A DNA stretch of 64,000 nucleotides from an uncultured Oscillospiraceae bacterium. GTDB lineage: Bacteria; Bacillota; Clostridia; Oscillospirales; Acutalibacteraceae. The position numbers and the translations under genes were made by a program. The stretch is taken from the NCBI GenBank assembly GCA_958366985.1, contig CATXDC010000011.1, forward strand, positions 1 through 64,000, read 5' to 3'. The notes below the pieces were generated by a model. The model was not told the DNA's origin, ran no database searches, and saw only the letters and a program-made list of their open reading frames with translations. Shown here in pieces: positions 15,402-24,198 of the stretch; within the stretch, counting starts at the first letter, position 1, and every line of letters starts with the position of its first letter.

Positions 15402-17285
15402 TTATATATCACTTATATTATTTCTTTCTCTGTATTCACGCCAGAGATTTTCAAACCAGTTATCCCTTTGAGGTATGGGACGGCATGGTTCTTTTTTATG
15501 CTCAAAACTCATGGAGTTTTCATTTAAAACAGGATACTGAGTCAAAATAAAATCATTTGCCCCGTCCTTTTCCGGAACAACCTTTCCGCCGAGGATTACG
15601 AGACCCGCTCCCTGACTTGCGTTTTCTTTTGCACCGTAAACCATAGCTGACGAAACGGCATACTGAGAAACAAGCATATCAAGATTTTTGAAAAGCTGTC
15701 TGATTTCTCTTTTCTCAGTGATTTTATTTTCATCAGTAAAGTTTTTAAGGTACAAGGCAAAAATCTTTTCGCTTTTTTCCATTTCTTCACTTATACGATA
15801 AACGGAAAAATATTTGCTCATCAGACTCCGGCAGTTTTCACGGAACTCTTTAAGAGTATTTTTTTCGCCTGCTGCCTTATCTATTATGTTATTCAGCAAG
15901 CTGATTTCCTCAGTAAAATCAGCGCCACTGTCAACTTTGCGGTCTGAACGGATAATATGCTCGGCAGCTCGCATTGAACCTACCTGTCCGGAATTCAGTG
16001 CGCTTCCGCCGGGACGATAAACTCCAAAAGTACCTGCACATTCTCCGGCACAGTAAATGCCGTCAATATCCGTCTGCCAGTTATAATCAACCTTGGCTCC
16101 GCCGTTACAGTGCTGAGAGGAAATTCCTACCTCCAGCATCTCTTTTTCAAGATCTATGCCGTGTTCGAGATACAGTTTAACTGCACCCGGGTTCATGGCA
16201 TTAAGCCTTTCAATGGGAGTTTTTAGAAGTGCTCCGCTTTTTTGGAGATATTCAAATGCTTCTCTCGGAAGTACGGAAAAATCCTCTCCGTCAAAGCCTG
16301 TGGGGTTTCTTCTGAAATCCATGAACACACGGCGATTTTTCTCATATATTTCACGGTACACAAGTATATCCGTTTTTGACGAACCGTCTATTTTGCGCAC
16401 ATCAAAAGGCCACTGATAACCCTTTAAAAATATATTTCTGAGCATTTCTTCGGTATCTTCATACTCAGATGCCATAAAGTCGTATTCGTTGCCCTCTTCG
16501 TCAACGGAAACATATTTCGGCAGCACCTGCTGATATGTTCCCGATACATTCCAGCGGAATTTTACAGAGACGAGTCCAAACTGCCACTGGGAAAGATTGG
16601 CAAGAGGAATTCCCGAAAGAGTCATAAATCCCAGTGCACCTGTATGGTTTACGGGATAAACCGTATCACGGTATGCGCTTCCCGGTCCTCCTGTGGCAAT
16701 TATTATACTGCTGCAATGATAAACGGCAAAATAGGGATCATCAGGATTTTCATTATTAAGGCAGATGAGTCCCGCCGCCTTGCCGTCTCTTTTAACTGCA
16801 AGCAAAGCCGTACATTTATCATGAATTTCTGTTTTAAGCTCCATTGCACGTTTTTCCAGTGCCTGAGTCATGTATTTTGAAGTATATGGTCCAGCTGAAG
16901 AAGCACGGCAGCTTTCATCATGGTCGGTTTTGTATCCGCCATATTCTCCGTATTGGTTACAGGGAAACGGTACGCCCAAAGAAATGAGATTATAAAAGCA
17001 TCTTGCAGAGCCTGCCGCCTCAGCAAGGGCAGTATCTCCGTTTACGCTTCCTCCTGCAAAGAGTACCTGAGCCATTTTTTCGGCGCTGTCTCCCCCTGTA
17101 AGGTCAAGCTTATAATAAGTCTGCTTGTCGCTTCCCGCATTGCGTGACGTTCCCCAAAGACGGTTTTCCGTTACAATGACAATGTTATCATATCCGCCTG
17201 CTTTAAGAGTACAGGCGGCATTATATGCCGCCGCTCCGCTGCCTACAATTACGGTATCATATGTATATTCTTTAATCTTAAGCAA
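15402..17285 (-). CDS. FAD-dependent oxidoreductase, fumarate reductase/succinate dehydrogenase flavoprotein-like
   Basis: A 627-aa flavoprotein. The N-terminal dinucleotide fold is 'DTVIVGSGAAAYNAACTLK' (GxGxxA at 15-20), and the late FAD motif is 'GIYCAGECAGTFGVYRPGGSALNSGQVGS'. The length and layout match the FrdA/SdhA/aspartate oxidase group, including a C-terminal helical part. There is no twin-arginine signal, haem domain or FMN-binding motif, so it is a cytoplasmic soluble enzyme, unlike secreted flavocytochrome-type reductases. Expected chemistry is oxidation or reduction of a C-C bond or a hydroxyl group next to an activating group. It probably starts at TTG, four bases past the stop of the SDR gene. 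Substrate unknown. Confidence 0.83.
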   Translation of the reverse strand: MLKIKEYTYDTVIVGSGAAAYNAACTLKAGGYDNIVIVTENRLWGTSRNAGSDKQTYYKLDLTGGDSAEKMAQVLFAGGSVNGDTALAEAAGSARCFYNLISLGVPFPCNQYGEYGGYKTDHDESCRASSAGPYTSKYMTQALEKRAMELKTEIHDKCTALLAVKRDGKAAGLICLNNENPDDPYFAVYHCSSIIIATGGPGSAYRDTVYPVNHTGALGFMTLSGIPLANLSQWQFGLVSVKFRWNVSGTYQQVLPKYVSVDEEGNEYDFMASEYEDTEEMLRNIFLKGYQWPFDVRKIDGSSKTDILVYREIYEKNRRVFMDFRRNPTGFDGEDFSVLPREAFEYLQKSGALLKTPIERLNAMNPGAVKLYLEHGIDLEKEMLEVGISSQHCNGGAKVDYNWQTDIDGIYCAGECAGTFGVYRPGGSALNSGQVGSMRAAEHIIRSDRKVDSGADFTEEISLLNNIIDKAAGEKNTLKEFRENCRSLMSKYFSVYRISEEMEKSEKIFALYLKNFTDENKITEKREIRQLFKNLDMLVSQYAVSSAMVYGAKENASQGAGLVILGGKVVPEKDGANDFILTQYPVLNENSMSFEHKKEPCRPIPQRDNWFENLWREYRERNNISDI

Positions 17286-17289
17286 AAAA

Positions 17290-18063
17290 TCACAGCCTTC
17301 TTATGTGGAATCCTCCGTCTGCGTTAAGGACAGTGCCTGTACCAAAGTCAAGCAGTCCGCTTGCAGCCGCTTTTACACACTTTGCAACATCCTCGGGCAC
17401 ACCCATTCTTTTTATAGGAGTTATGCCGTCCTCTTCAATCATCTTTATGTATTTATCTTTTACACACTCGGTCATATCGGTCATGATAATTCCCGGACGT
17501 ACTTCAAAAACAGGTATTGAGTATTCGGCAAGTCTATCTGCAAAAAGCTCGGTTACCATTGAAATACCAGCTTTTGAAATACAGTACTCGCCTCTTGAAA
17601 CAGATGATGTATAAGCGGAAATTGAAGAGATATTTATAATTCTCGGCTGGTAATTCTGGATTTTACCCAGCTTTGAAATCATATAGTTTGCCGCCTTTTG
17701 GCACATATAAAATGTACCCTTTAAATTTATATTGATAAGTCTGTCAACACTTTCAGAAGTGGTTTCAAGAATATCAAGACGTTTTTTGCAGGCTACTCCC
17801 GCATTGTTTACAATTAGATCTAGTCTGCCGAACTTTTCTTCAATGAAATCGAATGCCTTTTCACGGCTGTCAGGGTCTGAAATATCGCATTTTACATATG
17901 TATATTTTTCGCTGTCAAATTCCTTTAAAGTTTCCTCAATGTCGCAAGCCTCTCTGCTTGAAGAAACAACAACATGATATCCGCTTTCTGAAAGAATTTC
18001 TGCGCAGCTTTTTCCTATACCCCTTGTTGAACCTGTTACAAAAGCGATAAGTTTATCTGCCAT
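17290..18063 (-). CDS. Short-chain dehydrogenase/reductase (SDR), classical type
   Basis: A 257-aa NAD(P)-dependent SDR. The cofactor motif TGSTRGIG is at 10-17, NNAG at 86-89, and the catalytic residues Ser147, Tyr160 and Lys164 (YCISK) are all present. It resembles 3-oxoacyl-ACP reductase (FabG) and sugar dehydrogenases, but no fatty-acid genes lie nearby, so a carbonyl/alcohol step in the operon's pathway is more likely. It sits one base after the stop of the OYE-family gene and four bases before the flavoprotein gene, so this is the tight core of the operon. Confidence 0.88.
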   Translation of the reverse strand: MADKLIAFVTGSTRGIGKSCAEILSESGYHVVVSSSREACDIEETLKEFDSEKYTYVKCDISDPDSREKAFDFIEEKFGRLDLIVNNAGVACKKRLDILETTSESVDRLININLKGTFYMCQKAANYMISKLGKIQNYQPRIINISSISAYTSSVSRGEYCISKAGISMVTELFADRLAEYSIPVFEVRPGIIMTDMTECVKDKYIKMIEEDGITPIKRMGVPEDVAKCVKAAASGLLDFGTGTVLNADGGFHIRRL

Positions 18064-18064
18064 T

Positions 18065-19360
18065 TTATTTTCCCACCTTAAAATATTCCTTATATAAGGG
18101 AGTGTAAACTTCCCTGTCCCTTACAGGACATCCTGCAACGCCGCCGCTGCGCATCATCTGTGTACATTTTCCGCAGGCTATACAGCACTTTTTACGCTCT
18201 ATGTATCCGTTTTCAAGGTAATCCTCCCAGAACTCAGGATAGGCGAATGTCATTCTTCCGAAACCTGCAAGCTGAACACCGTAATCACGAACCATTGCAG
18301 CTGCATAATTAAGTGACTGCTCCATAAGGAACGTTGTTCCGGAAAGCACGAAAGTGATATCGGGAAATGCTTTCTGCATTGCCTTGGTAACAGCGGCAAT
18401 TCTTGCAACGCCCGTGTAGGGATCTTCAAATTCACATCCATTATAGGGACGGTTTACATTTGGATTTACATAAGGATTGCCTATTGTAATATTTATAAGC
18501 TCAACACCAAATCGATTTTTAAGCTGCTCAACAACCCATACAGGCTCTTCCATGTCAAAGTCGAGTCCGCTATCTTTAGAAACACCAAAACCCCATGGAT
18601 ACTCGAATCCCTCATATACTCCGAGACGTGTGGTAAGGAAAACTCCTGTTTCATCGGCAGCTTTCTTTGCGTTTTCAAAACATGAAAAATACAGCCTTGT
18701 TCTGTTCTCAAGGCTTCCGCCGTATCTGCCTTCACGGTTTCTTGCCGAAAGAAATTCGCTTATAAGATATCCGTGGCAGCATTTTACATCAACGCCGTCA
18801 AATCCGCACTGAGCTGCAAGAAGAGTAGCTTTATAATATTTTTCTCCCAGTGCGTCGCATTCTTCATCGGTTATAAGATGAGAGCCCTCACCCATGGGTC
18901 TTGTTTTTTCAAAAATGTCATTATGATAAGCATAGATCGGTTCCGGCTTATCGGTAGGTCTGCTCTGTCTGCCGGAATGGGTAGCCTGCATTATAACAAG
19001 AGGCTCCCAGCCGAATTTAAGCTGTGCTGTTTCCTTTATCATGGAAACAAGATTTTTAAATTCTTCAGCTGTTTCTTCATTAAGACAAAGCTGGTGAGGG
19101 TTTGCTCTGCCCTCATTGCATACTGCAACCGCTTCAACCCAGATTATACCTGCTCCGCTTTTTGCAAAACGGGTATATCTTCTTTTTGTAAGTTCGCCCG
19201 GAGCACCGCTTAATTCTCCGTCAGCTCCCTCCATGGGCTGAAAAACGATTCTGTTTCGCACCGTTTTGGAATAAATCGAAAACGGTGTATTGAGTACCGA
19301 ACATTCCTCCGCCATAGGAATGTCCTTGAAATCAAGTCCGGTTAATTTAATCTTATCCAC
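18065..19360 (-). CDS. NADH:flavin oxidoreductase (old yellow enzyme family) with a [4Fe-4S] motif, lacking FAD/NADPH domains
   Basis: A 431-aa TIM-barrel FMN enzyme. Conserved parts are 'CHGYLISEFLS' (His196-Gly-Tyr), 'NREGRYGGSLENR' (208-220), and a C-terminal Cys cluster, Cys392/393, Cys396, Cys399 and Cys411, at the position of the [4Fe-4S] ligands in 2,4-dienoyl-CoA reductase and trimethylamine dehydrogenase. It stops right after the cluster, without the roughly 230-aa FAD/NAD(P)H domain of FadH-type enzymes, so it needs an external electron donor, possibly the neighbouring flavoprotein. The start is GTG with AGAGGTG five bases upstream. It is the first gene of the six-gene operon and divergent from the AraC gene. 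Confidence 0.87.
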   Translation of the reverse strand: MDKIKLTGLDFKDIPMAEECSVLNTPFSIYSKTVRNRIVFQPMEGADGELSGAPGELTKRRYTRFAKSGAGIIWVEAVAVCNEGRANPHQLCLNEETAEEFKNLVSMIKETAQLKFGWEPLVIMQATHSGRQSRPTDKPEPIYAYHNDIFEKTRPMGEGSHLITDEECDALGEKYYKATLLAAQCGFDGVDVKCCHGYLISEFLSARNREGRYGGSLENRTRLYFSCFENAKKAADETGVFLTTRLGVYEGFEYPWGFGVSKDSGLDFDMEEPVWVVEQLKNRFGVELINITIGNPYVNPNVNRPYNGCEFEDPYTGVARIAAVTKAMQKAFPDITFVLSGTTFLMEQSLNYAAAMVRDYGVQLAGFGRMTFAYPEFWEDYLENGYIERKKCCIACGKCTQMMRSGGVAGCPVRDREVYTPLYKEYFKVGK

Positions 19361-19416
19361 ATTGCACCTCTGTTTTGATTATTTGTACAAAATAAAGAAA
19401 AACCAAATAAAAATTA

Positions 19417-19445
19417 TTGTAATAGTTACGGTATTATGATATAAT
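19417..19445 (+). promoter_or_regulatory. Promoter of the araC-type gene in the divergent control region
   Basis: TTGTAA, 17-base spacer, TATAAT, ending about 70 bases before the AraC start. The 154-bp region between the OYE and AraC genes is very AT-rich and must also hold the operon promoter on the other strand and any AraC site, but I could not place those with confidence. Confidence 0.6.
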
Positions 19446-19514
19446 ACTTTCACGCAAAAAAATATATAAAATTTGCTGTTATTTAATAAAATTTTGTTGC
19501 AAAGCGGTGTTATT

Positions 19515-20345
19515 ATGCGTAATAATTGCGTAGAAACTGTAAAATTTTCATCAGCTGCAATTGACAATCCTCTTCACTTTCATCACGGCGCTGAAATCCT
19601 CTTTGTCGAAAAGGGTGAAATTAAGGTAAAAGTGCGTGACAATACCTTTTATGCCGGAGAGGGTACACTTGTTTTTCTTAACAATCTTGAAGAGCATCAG
19701 ATTGAAGCGGTATCCTATCCTTATGAAAGATATTATATCATTCTTGAGGACACCGCAGCATTTAAAAATCTTGCAGAACCTGAACTGCTGCTTTATCTGA
19801 GAAAAAACTGTTCTCAGAATAACCGTATCGTTCCCTTGGGCGAACACCGTGACAGCGTAAAAAGAATATTTGAAAAAATATTGGATGAATTTAATAATCC
19901 CACAGTTTTAAGTGACGAGCTGATAAATATGCTTGTACGAATGATTTTTATAGACATCTACCGCATAAAGAAAGATGAGGTTCCCTCTGCACTTACAGGC
20001 AGAATGAGCAGTGTAGTAGATATTCAGAACTATATTGACGAGAACTTCCGTCAGCCTATTAAAATAGGTGATATTGCGGCTATGTTCTATATGGATAAAT
20101 ATTATCTCTCACATATTTTCAAATCCGCAACGGGATATACTGTCAAGGAATTTCTAACTCTTACAAGGCTCAACCATGCCAGAAAGCTGCTTCTTGAAAC
20201 AAATATGAAAATCAACGAGATTTGTTTTGACAGTGGTTTCAGTGATGTTAACAGCTTTATAGGATATTTTAAGCGTGAGTATAAGTACACACCCGCAGCA
20301 TATCGCAAAGCTGCAAAACAGGAGAGAGAAAAAGATGGTAAATAA
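19515..20345 (+). CDS. AraC-family transcriptional regulator with a cupin sensor
   Basis: A 276-aa regulator. The N-terminal cupin-type sugar-binding part opens with 'PLHFHHGAEILFVEKGEIKVKV'. The C-terminal AraC/XylS domain (last 100 residues) has two helix-turn-helices, 'IKIGDIAAMFYMDKYYLSHIF' and 'INEICFDSGFSDVNSFIGYF', then the signature 'FKREYKYTPAAYR'. ATG 19515 is preferred over an upstream TTG because the protein then starts close to the cupin. It overlaps the GH89 gene start by 11 bases and is divergent from the redox operon. It is therefore probably the sugar-responsive activator of both. Confidence 0.9.
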   Translation: MRNNCVETVKFSSAAIDNPLHFHHGAEILFVEKGEIKVKVRDNTFYAGEGTLVFLNNLEEHQIEAVSYPYERYYIILEDTAAFKNLAEPELLLYLRKNCSQNNRIVPLGEHRDSVKRIFEKILDEFNNPTVLSDELINMLVRMIFIDIYRIKKDEVPSALTGRMSSVVDIQNYIDENFRQPIKIGDIAAMFYMDKYYLSHIFKSATGYTVKEFLTLTRLNHARKLLLETNMKINEICFDSGFSDVNSFIGYFKREYKYTPAAYRKAAKQEREKDGK

Positions 20346-22491
20346 TAAAAATTCCGAAGTTTCAAGCAGCTTTTTCGCCTCTTTTCTCAAAAGAAATGCT
20401 AAAGGTCATGAGGATGATTTTAACTTCTCCTTTTTTGAAGATTCTCACGGCTTAAACATATTTTCGGTGGAGTGCGTTAACGGAAAAGTTTTTATAAAAG
20501 GCGACTGTGTAAATTCACTGGCACAGGGCTTTTATTACTATCTAAAAAAAGCCTGCAATATAAATTATTCATGGTGCGGAAACGATACACTCCTTTTACC
20601 TGAAATACTCCCCGCCATGGAAAGAACCGAAAAAACAATCAAACAAAAGTACAGAGCCTATTTTAATTACTGTACTTTCGGATATTCCGCTCCATTTTGG
20701 AATTTTGAACGCTGGGAGAAAGAGCTCGATTTCATGGCCATGAACGGCATAAATCTTTTTCCTGCTGCAATAGGCAGCGAAGCCATTTGGTATTACGCTC
20801 TCATTGATTTCGGATTTACAAAAGATGAAGCACTTTCGTTTATTTCAGGTCCCGCTTTCTTCCCCTGGCAGATTATGACTAACATCGAAGGAGTCTGTCC
20901 CGTTAAAAGCGAGGAATACATTTTATCAAGGCTCGAGCTCGGTAAGAAAATTTTAGAGCGCATGAATGAGCTTAATATTAACCCCATTCAGACCGGCTTC
21001 AGCGGATTTGTTCCGAGAGCTTTCAAAGAAAAATTTCCGGAAGCGAAGATTCTTCAAAAAAGTCAGTGGTGCTCCTTTGATGGCACATGTGAAATAGACC
21101 CTCTCGACCCGCTGTTTAAAAAATTCGGACTTGCACTTCTCAATAAGCAGGCAGAACTTTTCGGTAAACATCATTTTTATGCCGCAGATCCGTTCCATGA
21201 AAGTGCCCCTCCTGTTAAGGGAAAAAAATATCTAAAAGACGTTTCAAAAACAATTCAGGGACTTTTTGAAGAATATGACAAAGACTACATCTGGGTCATG
21301 CAGTCATGGTCAATCAACAAAACCATTGCCTGTCAGGTAAAAAAAGAAAAGCTTCTTGTTTTAGACCTTAACGGCAGTGCATACAAAACCAAGAGACGCT
21401 TTTGGGGATATCCTTATGTAAGAGGTACTCTCCACAATTTCGGCGGAAGAATAAATCTTCACGGCAATGCTCCGCTTCTTGCCAAAAACAAATTCATCAG
21501 CGGATTTACAGGCAAAAACATCTGCGGAACAGGTCTTTTCATGGAGGGAATAAATCAGAACCCCTACTATTATGATCTGGCATTTTCTATGCTCACCGAA
21601 GACAAGAGCGTAAATCTTCGTAATTACACAAAAAACTACTGTCTTCGCCGCTATGGGGAAACAAGTCCAATTATGACTGAACTGCTTTTGAACTTCTTTA
21701 AAAGCATATATAAAAAAGGCACTGACGGAGTGGAAAAAAGCTCAATGATCTGTGCAAGACCTGCCCTGAACCCTAAAAAATCAGGACCAAATGATGGATT
21801 TTCTCTCCACTATGATAACTCCATAATTAAGGAAACCGTTTCGGCAATGATAACTGAGGGAGAAAAACATACTCTTAAAGACGGATTCTATTTCGATTTA
21901 ATGGACTTTACCCGTCAGTATGCATCAAATCGTCTTAAAGAAGTTTATGAAGATACAATAGATGCTTACACCAAAGGAAATATTGAAGAATACAAAAAGC
22001 AGAAAAATCTCTTTTTGCTCATTCTCACAAAGCTGGATGCCCTTCTCCTCACCCGCAAAGAATTCAATCTCTACGCATGGCTTAATCAGGCGGAAAACGT
22101 TGCATGTCCCACAGAGATGAAAGACACTTTCATAGCAAACGGAAAGTCACTCATAACTGTCTGGGGTGAACCTGAAAGCGAGCCGAGTATATTTGACTAT
22201 GCGTGGCGTGAATGGGGCGGACTTATAGGAGAATTCTACCTCCCAAGGTGGAAAATGTTCTTTGATTTTCTCGACAGCGAAACAGAAAAGCCCCTCAAAA
22301 AACGTTACTCATTAAAGGATGAAAACAAACTCAAAAGAGTTTATGGACGTGAGGCTTTCAGAGCCGGAGGCATCTATAACAAGATGGCGGACTTTGAAGA
22401 AAGCTGGAGAAAAAGCCCACGGTACGGTTCTGCACCTGAGTGTACAAACGAAGATACCCTCACTCTTGCAGGCGAAATTATAGAATTATAA
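20335..22491 (+). CDS. GH89 alpha-N-acetylglucosaminidase, cytoplasmic
   Basis: A 718-aa glycoside hydrolase related to NAGLU, which cleaves terminal alpha-linked GlcNAc. The order is a small N-terminal domain (1-100), a TIM barrel opening with 'YRAYFNYCTFGYSAPFWNFERWEKELDFMAMNG', and a helical C-terminal domain. Two Glu residues sit where the catalytic pair is expected: Glu289 in 'DPFHESAPP' (NAGLU has DxFNE) and Glu404 in 'GLFMEGINQNP'. There is no signal peptide, so it would act on an imported oligosaccharide or glycoside, consistent with the GPH importer of the divergent operon. GGAGAGA precedes the ATG inside the end of the AraC gene, which implies coupling. A terminator follows. Confidence 0.87.
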   Translation: MVNNKNSEVSSSFFASFLKRNAKGHEDDFNFSFFEDSHGLNIFSVECVNGKVFIKGDCVNSLAQGFYYYLKKACNINYSWCGNDTLLLPEILPAMERTEKTIKQKYRAYFNYCTFGYSAPFWNFERWEKELDFMAMNGINLFPAAIGSEAIWYYALIDFGFTKDEALSFISGPAFFPWQIMTNIEGVCPVKSEEYILSRLELGKKILERMNELNINPIQTGFSGFVPRAFKEKFPEAKILQKSQWCSFDGTCEIDPLDPLFKKFGLALLNKQAELFGKHHFYAADPFHESAPPVKGKKYLKDVSKTIQGLFEEYDKDYIWVMQSWSINKTIACQVKKEKLLVLDLNGSAYKTKRRFWGYPYVRGTLHNFGGRINLHGNAPLLAKNKFISGFTGKNICGTGLFMEGINQNPYYYDLAFSMLTEDKSVNLRNYTKNYCLRRYGETSPIMTELLLNFFKSIYKKGTDGVEKSSMICARPALNPKKSGPNDGFSLHYDNSIIKETVSAMITEGEKHTLKDGFYFDLMDFTRQYASNRLKEVYEDTIDAYTKGNIEEYKKQKNLFLLILTKLDALLLTRKEFNLYAWLNQAENVACPTEMKDTFIANGKSLITVWGEPESEPSIFDYAWREWGGLIGEFYLPRWKMFFDFLDSETEKPLKKRYSLKDENKLKRVYGREAFRAGGIYNKMADFEESWRKSPRYGSAPECTNEDTLTLAGEIIEL

Positions 22492-22510
22492 CCCAAATTT
22501 TCAACAATAA

Positions 22511-22546
22511 AAAAATCCTGTGTGGAAAACTCCATACAGGATTTTT
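22511..22546. terminator. Bidirectional terminator between convergent genes
   Basis: AATCCTGTGTGGA / TCCATACAGGATT (one G-T pair), with A-run on the left and T-run on the right. It serves GH89 on the plus strand and the flavoprotein on the minus strand. Confidence 0.85.
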
Positions 22547-22562
22547 TGCTTATCTGTTAAGT

Positions 22563-24008
22563 TTATGAATTTACGTTCTCCTTCTTAAGAATATCTCTTG
22601 CCACTACAATACCTGTAACGGAAGCCTGCATAAGACCTCTTGTAATACCCGCTCCGTCACCTATGGCATAGAAATTATCAACAGCGGTTTCAAAGTTCTC
22701 GTTTACCTCAACCTTTGAGGAATAGAACTTAACCTCGACACCGTAAAGAAGGGTGTTCTTTGAATAAAGTCCGGGAGCAACTTTATCAAAAGCCTTGAGA
22801 GCTTCGATTATGCTGGTAAGATGTCTGTGGGGAAGCACAAAGGAAAGGTCTCCGGGAACGGCAGTTGTAAGAGTTGCTCTTGTTGTTGACTTTTTAAGTC
22901 TTGAAGCATCCGTTCTTCTGCCCAAAAGCAGATCGCCCAGACGCTGAACAACTACTCCGCCGCCTGTAAGCATATTACCGAGCTGAGCTATATATCTGCC
23001 GTATTCAGTAGGCTGATTAAATGGCTCAGTGAATGCTGTTGAAACAAGCATGGCAAAGTTTGTGTTCTCAGTATGAGAACTCTCATCTGCATAGCTGTGA
23101 CCGTTTACAACTGCAATACTTTCTTTAAAGTTACCGTTATATCCGGCATTGTAGTGCTCCTCACTTACAATTCCGCCGGGATTCATGCAGAATGTACGAA
23201 CCTTATTCTCAAATGTATCAGAGTAATAAACAAGCTTTGCTTCATAAAGATGCTTTGTAAGGTGATCCATTACGGAATTAGGAACCTCTACTCTGACTCC
23301 GATATCAACTTCATTATTTATTGTGTTTATGCCGTTATCCTTTGCTATATGGGTAAGCCATTCTGCTCCGCCTCTTCCAGGAGCTGCAACAACATATCTT
23401 GCACTGACAGTCTCTTCTGTTCCGTTCTTATGTCTGAGGATCGCTCCCGTAACCTGTCCGTTTTCATCAATAACAGGGTCGGCATGAGTCTTTTCCATAA
23501 AGGTAAAGCCCGGTATCTTTTCAAGATGATCATACATCGCCTTTAATACTTCATAGGAATACTCTGTTCCCATATGACGAACAGGGCAGCGGACAAGATG
23601 AATATTGTGCTTGCTGCACTCATATGCAATTTCGTCCACCTTTTTATCGTTGAGTCCGTGTACTTCTTTCGGTGCACCGAAATCAATATACATATCGTCT
23701 GCATATTTTATAAGCTCACGAACTTTATCAAGGGGAAGATAATTTGTTATATTGCCTCCGACTTCCTCAGAAAGTGAAAGTTTGCCATCGGAAAAAGCAC
23801 CTGCTCCTGCCCAGCCGCTCATGATGTTACAGGGATTGCACCTTACACAGGTGCCGTTTGTTCTTGCGGGGCATTTGCGGTTATAAATGCTTATTCCCTC
23901 GTCTACTATAAGTACACGCATTTCAGGGGAAGCGTGTTTGTAAAGCTCAAGGGCTGTGAATATACCGGCAGGACCGGCTCCGATTACAACAACGTCATAG
24001 CTTTTCAT
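22563..24008 (-). CDS. NAD(P)/FAD-dependent dehydrogenase, COG2509-like
   Basis: A 481-aa flavoprotein with the N-terminal FAD motif 'VVIGAGPAGIFTALEL' and the family's Cys-rich segment 'CPARTNGTCVRCNPCNI' followed by 'GWAGAGAFSDGKLSL'. A second dinucleotide-type stretch lies at 'YVVAAPGRGGAEWL', and the C-terminal FAD contact is 'FYAIGDGAGITRGLMQASVTGI'. This is the widespread uncharacterised FAD-dependent dehydrogenase family of Firmicutes, whose biochemical role is not established. It stands alone on the minus strand, convergent with GH89, and is not part of the sugar operon. Confidence 0.82.
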   Translation of the reverse strand: MKSYDVVVIGAGPAGIFTALELYKHASPEMRVLIVDEGISIYNRKCPARTNGTCVRCNPCNIMSGWAGAGAFSDGKLSLSEEVGGNITNYLPLDKVRELIKYADDMYIDFGAPKEVHGLNDKKVDEIAYECSKHNIHLVRCPVRHMGTEYSYEVLKAMYDHLEKIPGFTFMEKTHADPVIDENGQVTGAILRHKNGTEETVSARYVVAAPGRGGAEWLTHIAKDNGINTINNEVDIGVRVEVPNSVMDHLTKHLYEAKLVYYSDTFENKVRTFCMNPGGIVSEEHYNAGYNGNFKESIAVVNGHSYADESSHTENTNFAMLVSTAFTEPFNQPTEYGRYIAQLGNMLTGGGVVVQRLGDLLLGRRTDASRLKKSTTRATLTTAVPGDLSFVLPHRHLTSIIEALKAFDKVAPGLYSKNTLLYGVEVKFYSSKVEVNENFETAVDNFYAIGDGAGITRGLMQASVTGIVVARDILKKENVNS

Positions 24009-24198
24009 TTTCTTTCTCCGTTCCGTGCGTAAAAACGCCTTAAAATTTGAAAAATCTTTTAAGGTTTACTTACATAAACCATGTTATTTTATCATGTTTT
24101 CACAAATCCCGCAATAGTTGAAAGGATTTTCATGCCATGGTATAATTAATAAAATATGCATTTTCATTTAAAAAATGATAACCGGGAGGAAATTCCTT

